8,214 nucleotides of DNA from the NCBI GenBank assembly GCA_900770225.1, contig CAAGJU010000023.1, positions 1 through 8,214 of the forward strand, given 5' to 3'. Below are positions 1 through 5,682 of the stretch, one piece after another. The translations under genes and the position numbers were made by a program. This stretch comes from Lachnospiraceae bacterium. Its GTDB lineage: Bacteria > Bacillota > Clostridia > Lachnospirales > Lachnospiraceae. How positions within the stretch are numbered: position 1 is the first letter of the stretch; every line of letters starts with the position of its first letter. The notes under the pieces were generated by a model. The model saw nothing but the letters and a program-made list of their open reading frames with translations, had not been told where the DNA came from and made no database searches.

Positions 1-4
1 AAGC

Positions 5-69
5 CGTCGACACGCAGGCAGTTTTTGGGCATGCGAAGCATGCACAGAAAACTGTATGCGTGATCGACG
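5..69. repeat. Long imperfect hairpin with GAA triloop
   Basis: The left edge of the window folds into one long stem. GTCGA (6-10) pairs with TCGAC (64-68), CACGCA (11-16) with TGCGTG (57-62), CAGTTTT (19-25) with AAAACTG (48-54), and GCATGC (29-34) with GCATGC (38-43) around a GAA loop. Small internal loops and one bulged A separate these segments, which total about 24 pairs. No reading frame here looks real and no T-tract follows, so it does not resemble an intrinsic terminator. It is the first of a run of hairpins filling 1-250. Its function is unknown, and an upstream gene may end just outside the window. Confidence 0.6.
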
Positions 70-82
70 CAAACATGTATGA

Positions 83-114
83 GCATGGAGCTTTGCGAAG
101 CAAAGCGAGAATGC
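83..114. repeat. Hairpin with GCGAAGC apex
   Basis: GCTTTGC (90-96) and GCAAAGC (100-106) form a perfect 7-bp stem around GAA. GCAT (83-86) and ATGC (111-114) add an outer stem across a small internal loop. The apex GCGAAGC is the same as in the preceding hairpin at 33-39. There is no coding potential and no downstream T-run. Confidence 0.55.
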
Positions 115-140
115 GAATATGCGCGGGCAGTGAGCCACAG

Positions 141-164
141 CCGCACACACGAAGTGTGATGCGG
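141..164. repeat. Hairpin with C-GAA-G triloop
   Basis: CCGCA (141-145) pairs with TGCGG (160-164), with A159 bulged, and CACAC (146-150) pairs with GTGTG (154-158) around a GAA loop, giving 10 pairs. It is the left half of an extragenic element whose right half (163-185) recurs near 6536-6558, where it again follows a CAC-GAA-GTG hairpin. Confidence 0.6.
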
Positions 165-185
165 TGGGGCGAGCGCCGCGACAGC
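163..185. repeat. Extragenic element, copy A
   Basis: This 23-base stretch matches 6536-6558 at 21 of 23 positions; the differences are G167/A6540 and G173/A6546. It contains a short GGCG/CGCC stem (168-177) and ends in GCGACAGC. In both places a C-GAA-G hairpin lies just upstream, so the shared unit is probably about 45-50 bases. It is non-coding and outside any gene. Confidence 0.6.
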
Positions 186-200
186 CCGACGAAGTCGGGC
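184..200. repeat. 7-bp hairpin with GAA triloop
   Basis: GCCCGAC (184-190) and GTCGGGC (194-200) form a perfect stem around GAA. The sequence GTCGGGC occurs again at 241-247, so the left arm could pair with either copy. The two folds would exclude each other. Confidence 0.6.
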
Positions 201-208
201 CTACATGT

Positions 209-247
209 GCCGACTGCGGGAATCGCGTAGCGATGGAGCAGTCGGGC
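209..247. repeat. Two-part hairpin, GTA loop
   Basis: CCGACTGC (210-217) pairs with GCAGTCGG (238-245), enclosing a second stem of ATCGC (222-226) with GCGAT (230-234) around GTA. Its right side holds the second GTCGGGC (241-247), which competes for the left arm of the neighbouring hairpin at 184-190. It is the last structure of the left-end cluster. From 248 to the start of the first gene I see only the promoter-like site and an untranslated leader. Confidence 0.5.
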
Positions 248-290
248 TTAATACAGTTTACCGCATCACATGGCGAAACAACGCTCCATA

Positions 291-299
291 TGGTATACT
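291..299 (+). promoter_or_regulatory. Extended -10 promoter candidate
   Basis: TGGTATACT is a TGn-extended -10 element (TATACT at 294-299). The correctly spaced -35 position (271-276, TGGCGA) matches TTGACA poorly, as is common for extended -10 promoters. It would start RNA near 306 and give a leader of about 55 bases before the ATG at 361. It is the best promoter candidate for the gene series that follows. Confidence 0.45.
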
Positions 300-360
300 T
301 GACGTTGGCTGGCCGGATGGAGCCTGCCGGATAAAGATAAAAAGTGAAAGAGGTACCGCC

Positions 361-1179
361 ATGGCAATTGATAACAGTTTTATGATCAAGAAGATGGAGC
401 AGTTCACATCCATCTATGTACTTTATTCTTCCTATACGCATCTCCCGTTCATTGAATGCGATGACGAGACGTTTGATGATCAGGTGTACTGCTTCACGAC
501 GAAGGAGATGACGAATACCTTCGCTCATCCGTACATCCTTGAAAAAATACTCCTGCAGGCCGTCGAGGTGCCGCAGGCGATGATGAAGAGATTTTTCCGC
601 AGCCTGTATCTGTACGGTGTCAATGCGGTCATGATCCAGGATGAGGGGGCGCCCGTGCGGGTGCAGCTCGATCAGATCGCCGAGAAGCCGGATCTGGAAG
701 CGCTGCAGAACGAAAAAATACCGAAGGCGAACCCGGAGCTGCAGCTCACAGCCATTTATTTTATGCAGGAGCTGATGCGTCCGGTCGAGAGAAGCATGGA
801 GGATAAAAAGCATCTGCATGACCTTGAGGAAGAGATGGCGCATAACCTTCTGCGCTCGAGGTTTATCATCACGGCGGATGTGACCAAGCTGGACGGTCCG
901 ATCACGAAGGAGAACATCAGCAAGGCAGGCGTGCCCCTCATCAAGACGAAGAATGATCATGTCTACCAGCCGGTGTACACCGATTTCGGCGAGGTGGAGA
1001 AATTCAATCACAACAACAAGGGACTCAAACTCCAGATGCTGCCCATCACCTATGACAGGCTGGCTGGATTCCTTGTCGCGCAGGCAGAGGGCTTTGCCTT
1101 CAATCCGGGCGGTTTCAATCTGGTCCTTAACCGCGACCAGCTGAAAAATATGCAGCTGCGCTACGGTGAGACTGTATAA
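361..1179 (+). CDS. SseB-like family protein
   Basis: A 272-residue protein, probably cytosolic, with no signal peptide or membrane segment visible. The C-terminal part (about residues 150-265) resembles the SseB family (named for enhanced serine sensitivity in E. coli): a PVYTDFGEVEKF-like strand region followed by the segment at 248-261, which begins NPGGFNLVLN. The molecular role of SseB-like proteins is not well established, and this N-terminal half (residues 1-130) I do not recognise. The start at 361 is chosen because GAAAGAGG lies just upstream and the reading turns hydrophobic and ordered there. A longer in-frame start at 205 would translate hairpin DNA and the promoter candidate. The M16C peptidase gene begins 62 bases downstream, with no terminator between. 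The family call rests on pattern memory only. Confidence 0.62.
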   Translation: MAIDNSFMIKKMEQFTSIYVLYSSYTHLPFIECDDETFDDQVYCFTTKEMTNTFAHPYILEKILLQAVEVPQAMMKRFFRSLYLYGVNAVMIQDEGAPVRVQLDQIAEKPDLEALQNEKIPKANPELQLTAIYFMQELMRPVERSMEDKKHLHDLEEEMAHNLLRSRFIITADVTKLDGPITKENISKAGVPLIKTKNDHVYQPVYTDFGEVEKFNHNNKGLKLQMLPITYDRLAGFLVAQAEGFAFNPGGFNLVLNRDQLKNMQLRYGETV

Positions 1180-1241
1180 CTTTTAGATATGGCAGAAAAC
1201 TGAGAAAGGAACAACGCCGCTGGCGGCGCAGAGGACAGTGA

Positions 1242-4163
1242 ATGAACGAAGCATATGAGGTGATCCTGCGGGAGCGCATCGAGGATATCCATTCCGATGC
1301 CACACTTCTTGTACATAAAAAGAGCGGTGCGCGTGTGGCACTGCTCGCCAATGACGATGAGAACAAGGTGTTCAATATCGGTTTCCGTACGCCGCCGAAA
1401 AATTCAACCGGCGTGGCGCACATCATTGAGCACACCGTTCTCTGCGGTTCACGCAAATTCCCGCTGAAGGATCCGTTTGTGGAACTCGTCAAGGGTTCCA
1501 TGAACACATTCCTCAATGCCATGACCTATCCGGACAAGACGATCTTCCCGGTGGCGAGCTGCAACGACCGCGATTTCCAGAACCTGATGGATGTCTATCT
1601 GGATGCCGTCTTCTATCCGAATATCTATAAAAATGAGAAGATCTTCCGCCAGGAGGGCTGGCATTATGAGCTGGAGAAGCCGGAGGATCCGCTCACATAC
1701 AACGGCGTTGTCTATAACGAGATGAAGGGCGCATTCTCTTCGGCCGATGAGGTGCTCGGAAGAACCGTATTCAATGCGCTTTTCCCCGATACACCTTACG
1801 GTGTGGAGTCCGGCGGAGACCCGGAGGTCATCCCGGAGCTCACCTATGAGGAGTTCCTGGATTTCCACAGAAAATATTATCATCCGTCCAACAGCTACAT
1901 CTGCCTGTACGGCGATATGGACATGGATGAAAAACTCGACTGGCTCGACAGAGAGTATCTCTCGCATTTTGACAGGATTCAGGTGGACTCTGCCATTCCG
2001 ATGCAGAAGCCGTTCTCTCATCCGCTTGATCTGCGCAGCAGTTACCCGATCCTCGACAGCGAACCTGTGGAAGAGAATACCTATCTCACAGAGAACATGG
2101 TCATCGGGGATTTCTCCGATGTTGAGCTGGATATTGCGTTCAGTGTTCTGGAGTATGTGCTTCTCGACGCACCCGGCGCACCGGTTAAGCAGGCCATTCT
2201 CGATGCCGGCATCGCAAAGGACGTCATGGGAGAGTACAATGACGGGCTGCTGCAGCCATTTTTCTCCATTACGGCTAAAAATGCAGAGGCGTCCGACAAG
2301 GAACGCTTCCTTGACATCATACGCAGCACACTGACCGATATCGCTGACAAAGGCATCGATCAGAAAGCACTCGCTTCGGCGATCAATTACTTCGAGTTCC
2401 GCTTCCGCGAGGCGGATTACGGGACGATCCCGAAGGGACTGATGTACGTCATCGACATGTTTGACAGCTGGCTGTATGACGACAATGATCCGTTCCGCTG
2501 CCTCCGTGAGCTGGAGGTGTTTGACAGCCTGAAGAAAAAGGCGAAGGAGGGATACTTCGAGGAGCTGATCCGGAAGTATCTGCTCAATAACCCGCACACA
2601 GCTGTCGTGACGCTCGTACCGGAGCGCGGTCTCGCGGCAAAAAGAGATGAGGCCGTGAAACAGAAGCTGGCCGCGTACAAGGCTTCGCTTTCACCCGATG
2701 AGATCAGCCGGATCGTGAAGGAGACGGCTGATCTGAAGGCATATCAGGAGTCTCAGGATACGCCGGAGGCACTGGCCACGATCCCGTTCCTCAGACGCAC
2801 GGATATCCGGCGCGACACGCCGATCCGTATCAGCGCGGAGGAATGCAGCATCGACGGAACGACATTTCTGAAGCATCATTATCAGACGAACGGCATCGCC
2901 TATCTGCAGCTTCTCTTTGACACGGCGAAGGTGCCTGACGACCTGGTTCCGTATATCGGTATTCTGAAAAATGTACTCGGCGTCGTCGACACAGAGCATT
3001 ACGGGTACACATCGCTGTTCCACGAGATCAATGCCAACACCGGCGGCATTGTTTTTGGCGTACAGGTGCAGTCGACGGATTTTGACAATCCGGACAGTGG
3101 CTACGCGATGTTTGGTATCCGTGCCAAATACCTGTATCCGAAGCGGGACTTTGTTTTTGACATGATCCGTGAGATCCTGCTGACATCGAAGCTGGATGAC
3201 AAGAAGAGACTGAAAGAGATCATCGACAGCACGAAGAGCGGCATGGAGGAGAGTATCCCGGCGGCGGGACATTCATCCGCGGTACACAGGGCGCAGGCCG
3301 GCAGCTGCCGTCTGGATGCCTGGACGGAAAAGGTGTCCGGCATCGATCAGTATCACCTGGTTGAGTCGCTGCAGGCGCACTTTGACGAAAAAGCAGATGA
3401 TCTCATCAATAAGCTGAAGGAGCTGATGCACATCATTTTCCGTCCGGAAAATCTGACAGTCAGCCTGAATGCTGACGGCGACGGTTTTGACGGTGTTGAG
3501 GACGATGTACAGAAGCTGAAATCTGCCCTGTATACCGATGAAGTGCGGACGGGCAGTTTCGCATGGCAGAAAAAGCGCGTGAGCGAGGGCTTTATCACGC
3601 CCGGCCAGGTGCAGTATGTGGCCGTGGCGGGCAATTACCGCACGGACGGTTTCCCGTACACCGGTGTCTTCCGCGTTCTGAAGAAAATGCTGAATTACGA
3701 TTACCTCTGGATCAATCTCCGTGTGACGGGCGGTGCCTACGGATGCATGAGCGGTTTTAAGAAGGACGGCGGGGCTTACCTCGTGTCTTACCGCGATCCG
3801 CATCTGAAACGGACGCTGGACGTCTATAAGGGACTTCCTGACTATCTCCGCAAATATGATGCGGATGAGGACACGATGACCAAGCTGATCATCGGCACGA
3901 TCAGCGATCTGGATACGCCGATGAATGCGGCGGCGAAGGGGTCGTTTGCGCTGAATGCCTGGTATCTCGGCCTGACGGAGGATGACCTCAATCAGGAGAG
4001 GACGCAGATCATCGACTGCACACCGGCGGATATCCGTGCGCTTGCAGATCCGGTGGACACGTTCCTGCGGGATGCGGATGTGTGCGTGATCGGAAGCGAG
4101 ACGGTGCTCACGAAGGATAAGGATGCTGTGGGCAGCGTGCAGACGCTCAACAGCTACGAATAA
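1242..4163 (+). CDS. M16C (PreP/Cym1-like) zinc metallopeptidase
   Basis: A 973-residue insulinase-family peptidase of the PreP (presequence protease) subgroup. Family members fold as two halves joined by a hinge and enclose unfolded peptides in a chamber, where a zinc ion drives cleavage. The inverted zinc motif HIIEH is at residues 60-64 and the distal glutamate ligand is E160 (in NEMKG). The 96-residue gap from H64 to E160 fits M16C rather than the shorter gap in pitrilysin and insulysin. The C-terminal half keeps the GGAYG (830-834) and SYRDP (849-853) segments that complete the active site in this family. Length matches PreP proteins. There is no signal peptide, so it probably degrades peptides in the cytosol. 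GAGGA at 1231-1235 is the ribosome binding site. The gene ends in tandem TAA TAG stops. It appears intact and is probably co-transcribed with the SseB-like gene. Confidence 0.93.
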   Translation: MNEAYEVILRERIEDIHSDATLLVHKKSGARVALLANDDENKVFNIGFRTPPKNSTGVAHIIEHTVLCGSRKFPLKDPFVELVKGSMNTFLNAMTYPDKTIFPVASCNDRDFQNLMDVYLDAVFYPNIYKNEKIFRQEGWHYELEKPEDPLTYNGVVYNEMKGAFSSADEVLGRTVFNALFPDTPYGVESGGDPEVIPELTYEEFLDFHRKYYHPSNSYICLYGDMDMDEKLDWLDREYLSHFDRIQVDSAIPMQKPFSHPLDLRSSYPILDSEPVEENTYLTENMVIGDFSDVELDIAFSVLEYVLLDAPGAPVKQAILDAGIAKDVMGEYNDGLLQPFFSITAKNAEASDKERFLDIIRSTLTDIADKGIDQKALASAINYFEFRFREADYGTIPKGLMYVIDMFDSWLYDDNDPFRCLRELEVFDSLKKKAKEGYFEELIRKYLLNNPHTAVVTLVPERGLAAKRDEAVKQKLAAYKASLSPDEISRIVKETADLKAYQESQDTPEALATIPFLRRTDIRRDTPIRISAEECSIDGTTFLKHHYQTNGIAYLQLLFDTAKVPDDLVPYIGILKNVLGVVDTEHYGYTSLFHEINANTGGIVFGVQVQSTDFDNPDSGYAMFGIRAKYLYPKRDFVFDMIREILLTSKLDDKKRLKEIIDSTKSGMEESIPAAGHSSAVHRAQAGSCRLDAWTEKVSGIDQYHLVESLQAHFDEKADDLINKLKELMHIIFRPENLTVSLNADGDGFDGVEDDVQKLKSALYTDEVRTGSFAWQKKRVSEGFITPGQVQYVAVAGNYRTDGFPYTGVFRVLKKMLNYDYLWINLRVTGGAYGCMSGFKKDGGAYLVSYRDPHLKRTLDVYKGLPDYLRKYDADEDTMTKLIIGTISDLDTPMNAAAKGSFALNAWYLGLTEDDLNQERTQIIDCTPADIRALADPVDTFLRDADVCVIGSETVLTKDKDAVGSVQTLNSYE

Positions 4164-4168
4164 TAGAG

Positions 4169-4217
4169 GGCGCGTATACTCCCTTACGCGAATCGCTTGC
4201 GCTCTTTCTCGACGCAG
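4169..4217. repeat. Direct repeat, unit 1
   Basis: A 49-base unit that recurs at 4226-4273 with one inserted A (in CCCTTA) and one T/C change. It starts GGCGCGTATACTCCCT and ends TTTCTCGACGCAG. It begins six bases after the peptidase stop codon, so it does not extend the coding region. Confidence 0.85.
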
Positions 4218-4225
4218 GCGGGGAT

Positions 4226-4273
4226 GGCGCGTATACTCCCTTCGCGAATCGCTCGCGCTCTTTCTCGACGCAG
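4226..4273. repeat. Direct repeat, unit 2
   Basis: A 48-base second unit, 57 bases downstream of the first, separated by a short GC-rich spacer (4218-4225). Its first 16 bases match the left arm of the large stem, so the two units can compete for the single right arm at 4340-4356. Confidence 0.85.
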
Positions 4274-4323
4274 CGGTACTAAGCGCGTCCTCCCTTCGGT
4301 CGGACTTGCTAAGTACCGGCGTC
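4267..4323. repeat. Central stem-loop of the block
   Basis: GACGC (4267-4271) pairs with GCGTC (4319-4323), CGGTACT (4274-4280) with AGTACCG (4312-4318), and GTCC (4287-4290) with GGAC (4302-4305). A few mismatches separate these, and the apex contains C-TTCG-G, a very stable tetraloop in RNA. It is the most stable part of the structured block after the peptidase gene. Confidence 0.6.
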
Positions 4324-4475
4324 TGCGAAGGTTCGCTTCAGGGAGTATGCGCGCCCTGTCAGGTGGCTGCGCGGGAGAACAAATAATAATTATCGAAGGT
4401 TCTGATCTGCGATCTGTCAGAGTAACTGCCGGGGCGAACGGACAGAAAAGCCAGAGCAGCTACGCGAAAGGACAC

Positions 4476-4538
4476 ATGGATGATGGCCGTTGCACATTAG
4501 CTGACTATCTTGGACTGGTTCTGCAAGGGTGTAAATGA
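4476..4538 (+). CDS. Doubtful 20-residue ORF upstream of era
   Basis: An ATG at 4476 preceded by AAAGGA (4467-4472) opens a 20-codon frame, MDDGRCTLADYLGLVLQGCK, ending in TGA 30 bases before era. The Shine-Dalgarno match is fair but only three bases from the ATG. CAGCTA (4457-4462) and TAGCTG (4498-4503) could form a stem over this start. It could be a leader peptide for era or a chance frame. It does not resemble YqzL, the small protein often found near era and recO in Firmicutes. The rest of 4357-4568 shows only short inverted repeats and no convincing promoter. Confidence 0.2.
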   Translation: MDDGRCTLADYLGLVLQGCK

Positions 4539-4568
4539 GCCTGAAATGTATGATGGAGACTGTATGAC

Positions 4569-5537
4569 ATGGATGATGCGAAATTGAAGTCTGGTTTTGT
4601 GGCTCTGATCGGGCGGCCGAATGTCGGCAAGTCGACGCTGATGAATCATCTGATCGGGCAGAAGATCGCGATCACTTCGCGGAAGCCGCAGACGACGAGA
4701 AATCAGATCCGCACGGTCTACAATGATGAAAGAGGCCAGATTGTTTTTACGGATACACCGGGTATCCACCGCGCTTCGAATAAGCTCGGCGAGTACATGG
4801 TGCGTGCGGCCGAGAATTCGCTGAAAAATGTGGATGCCGCGCTCTGGCTTGTGGAACCCGGCAGTTATGTGGGCGCGTCGGACAGGAGTATCGCGAAGAC
4901 GCTTCAGCGCTCCGGCCTTCCGGTTATTCTTGTCATCAATAAGACGGACAAGGTGACAAAAGCTGTCGTTGCCGCAACGATCGAGGCTTTTCGCGGAACG
5001 GTGGATTTTGAAGATATTCTGGCGGTTTCGGCCAAGCAGGGGACAAATCTGGACTCTCTGCTGGACAGTATTTTTAAGGTATTGCCCTATGGACCGAGAT
5101 TTTTCCCGGAGGATACGCTGACGGATCAGCCGATGCGGCAGATCGTGTCGGAGATTGTCCGCGAGAAGGCGCTGCGCTGCCTCGGCGAAGAGGTACCGCA
5201 CGGGATTGCCGTGACGATCGGACGCATGCACGAGCGGCCTGCCGGTGGGAGAGAGAAAAACGAAGCTTCGACGAAACAGAAGAAGAGCGATATCGATGAG
5301 AGTGTGATCACGGACATCGACGCGGAGATCATCTGCGAACGTGAATCACACAAGGGTATCATCATCGGCAAGGGCGGTTCCATGCTTCAGAAGATCGGCA
5401 GCGAAGCGCGCACAGATATTGAGAAACTTGTGGGTACAAGGGTTAATCTGCAGATCCATGTCAAAGTGAAAAATAACTGGCGTGAGAGCGATGTCCTCGT
5501 GAAGAATTTTGGATACGATAAGAAGAATCTTGATTAA
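4569..5537 (+). CDS. era: GTPase Era, ribosome maturation factor
   Basis: A 322-residue Era GTPase, which binds the 3' end of 16S rRNA through a C-terminal KH domain and couples 30S assembly to GTP hydrolysis. The G domain has GRPNVGKS (15-22), a TTRN switch I region (42-45), DTPG (62-65), NKTD (124-127) and SAK (154-156). The KH core GIIIGKGG is at 263-270, followed by the conserved KVKNNWRESD tail. The protein is about 20 residues longer than E. coli Era (301). The excess lies at about residues 222-246 in a Lys/Glu/Ser-rich stretch just before the KH strand that reads ITDIDAEIICER. GGAG at 4555-4558 is a plausible binding site, 10 bases from the ATG. The recO start lies 145 bases downstream. 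Confidence 0.97.
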   Translation: MDDAKLKSGFVALIGRPNVGKSTLMNHLIGQKIAITSRKPQTTRNQIRTVYNDERGQIVFTDTPGIHRASNKLGEYMVRAAENSLKNVDAALWLVEPGSYVGASDRSIAKTLQRSGLPVILVINKTDKVTKAVVAATIEAFRGTVDFEDILAVSAKQGTNLDSLLDSIFKVLPYGPRFFPEDTLTDQPMRQIVSEIVREKALRCLGEEVPHGIAVTIGRMHERPAGGREKNEASTKQKKSDIDESVITDIDAEIICERESHKGIIIGKGGSMLQKIGSEARTDIEKLVGTRVNLQIHVKVKNNWRESDVLVKNFGYDKKNLD

Positions 5538-5567
5538 AATTTAGCAATTAAAATTTAGTACATAGTT

Positions 5568-5645
5568 TGATAACAGTGTCAGAAGTCATCACCCACGTTG
5601 CACTTGTGCAAAAGTGGGTGAATGTCTTATTGACACCGGTTATCA
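5568..5645. repeat. Long hairpin repeat element, copy 1
   Basis: Positions 5568-5636 match 8134-8202 at 67 of 69 bases. The core (5576-5636) folds as GTGTCAG/TTGACAC, AAGTCAT/ATGTCTT (one mismatch), CACCCAC/GTGGGTG and TTGCAC/GTGCAA around a two-base loop. In this copy the fold extends outward: TGATAAC (5568-5574) pairs with GTTATCA (5639-5645). There is no T-tract on either side and no coding potential. It sits in the era-recO gap and would be transcribed if the two genes form one operon. It looks like a non-autonomous palindromic repeat (MITE- or REP-like). Its family is not one I can name. Confidence 0.85.
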
Positions 5646-5673
5646 TACTTATGATACCCCTATCATAGTATGA
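5641..5673. promoter_or_regulatory. A/T-rich inverted repeats before recO
   Basis: TATCATA (5641-5647) and TATGATA (5650-5656) form a 7-bp inverted repeat with a two-base centre. After CCCC, a third TATCATA (5661-5667) is followed by GTATGA, giving a second, shorter dyad. The pair lies directly over the region before the recO ribosome binding site, so it could be an operator or contain -10-like boxes. A consensus -35 (TTGACA, 5630-5635) lies nearby, but no good -10 sits at 16-18 bases from it. Function is uncertain. Confidence 0.3.
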
Positions 5674-5682
5674 GGTTGTGCA

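Larger units (their letters stand above)
4168..4356 (+). ncRNA. Large nested stem-loop region
   Basis: The 405-base gap between the peptidase gene and era begins with a highly structured block. GGGCGCGTATACTCCCT (4168-4184) pairs over 17 positions, with one T·G wobble, to the arm at 4340-4356. Inside it are a second copy of the same left arm (4226-4241), a small CGCGA/TCGCG hairpin (4243-4257), a strong central stem (4267-4323) and a GCGAA/TTCGC hairpin (4325-4336). No T-tract follows, so it is not a typical terminator. It could be a structured RNA, an RNA processing site or an extragenic mobile repeat. The RNA label is a guess; only the fold potential is seen. Confidence 0.35.

Noticed and set aside
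1..250. CRISPR array at the left end
   Set aside because: The hairpins have different stems and irregular spacing. There is no conserved direct repeat with unique spacers.
205..360. N-terminal extension of the SseB-like gene from an ATG at 205
   Set aside because: It would translate a hairpin and the promoter candidate, reads as Arg/Gly-rich non-protein-like sequence, and lacks a ribosome binding site, whereas 361 has one.
1449..2597. Long open frames on the - strand opposite the peptidase gene
   Set aside because: They are antisense shadows of a well-supported coding gene, with no family features or plausible starts. The same applies opposite era, recO and rhaB.
4391..4475. Riboswitch-like stretch before era (c-di-GMP type)
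   Set aside because: A few purine-rich words such as AAAGCC are suggestive, but the conserved GEMM arrangement of paired arms is not there.
4510..4537. -35/-10 pair TTGGAC-16-TAAATG as an era promoter
   Set aside because: Each box matches consensus at about half of its positions, which is expected by chance.
4123..4538. Overlapping + frames across the gap after the peptidase gene
   Set aside because: They run through the direct repeats and palindromes, are Arg/Ser-rich, overlap the peptidase end or each other, and lack convincing starts. Only the last 20 codons have any Shine-Dalgarno support.
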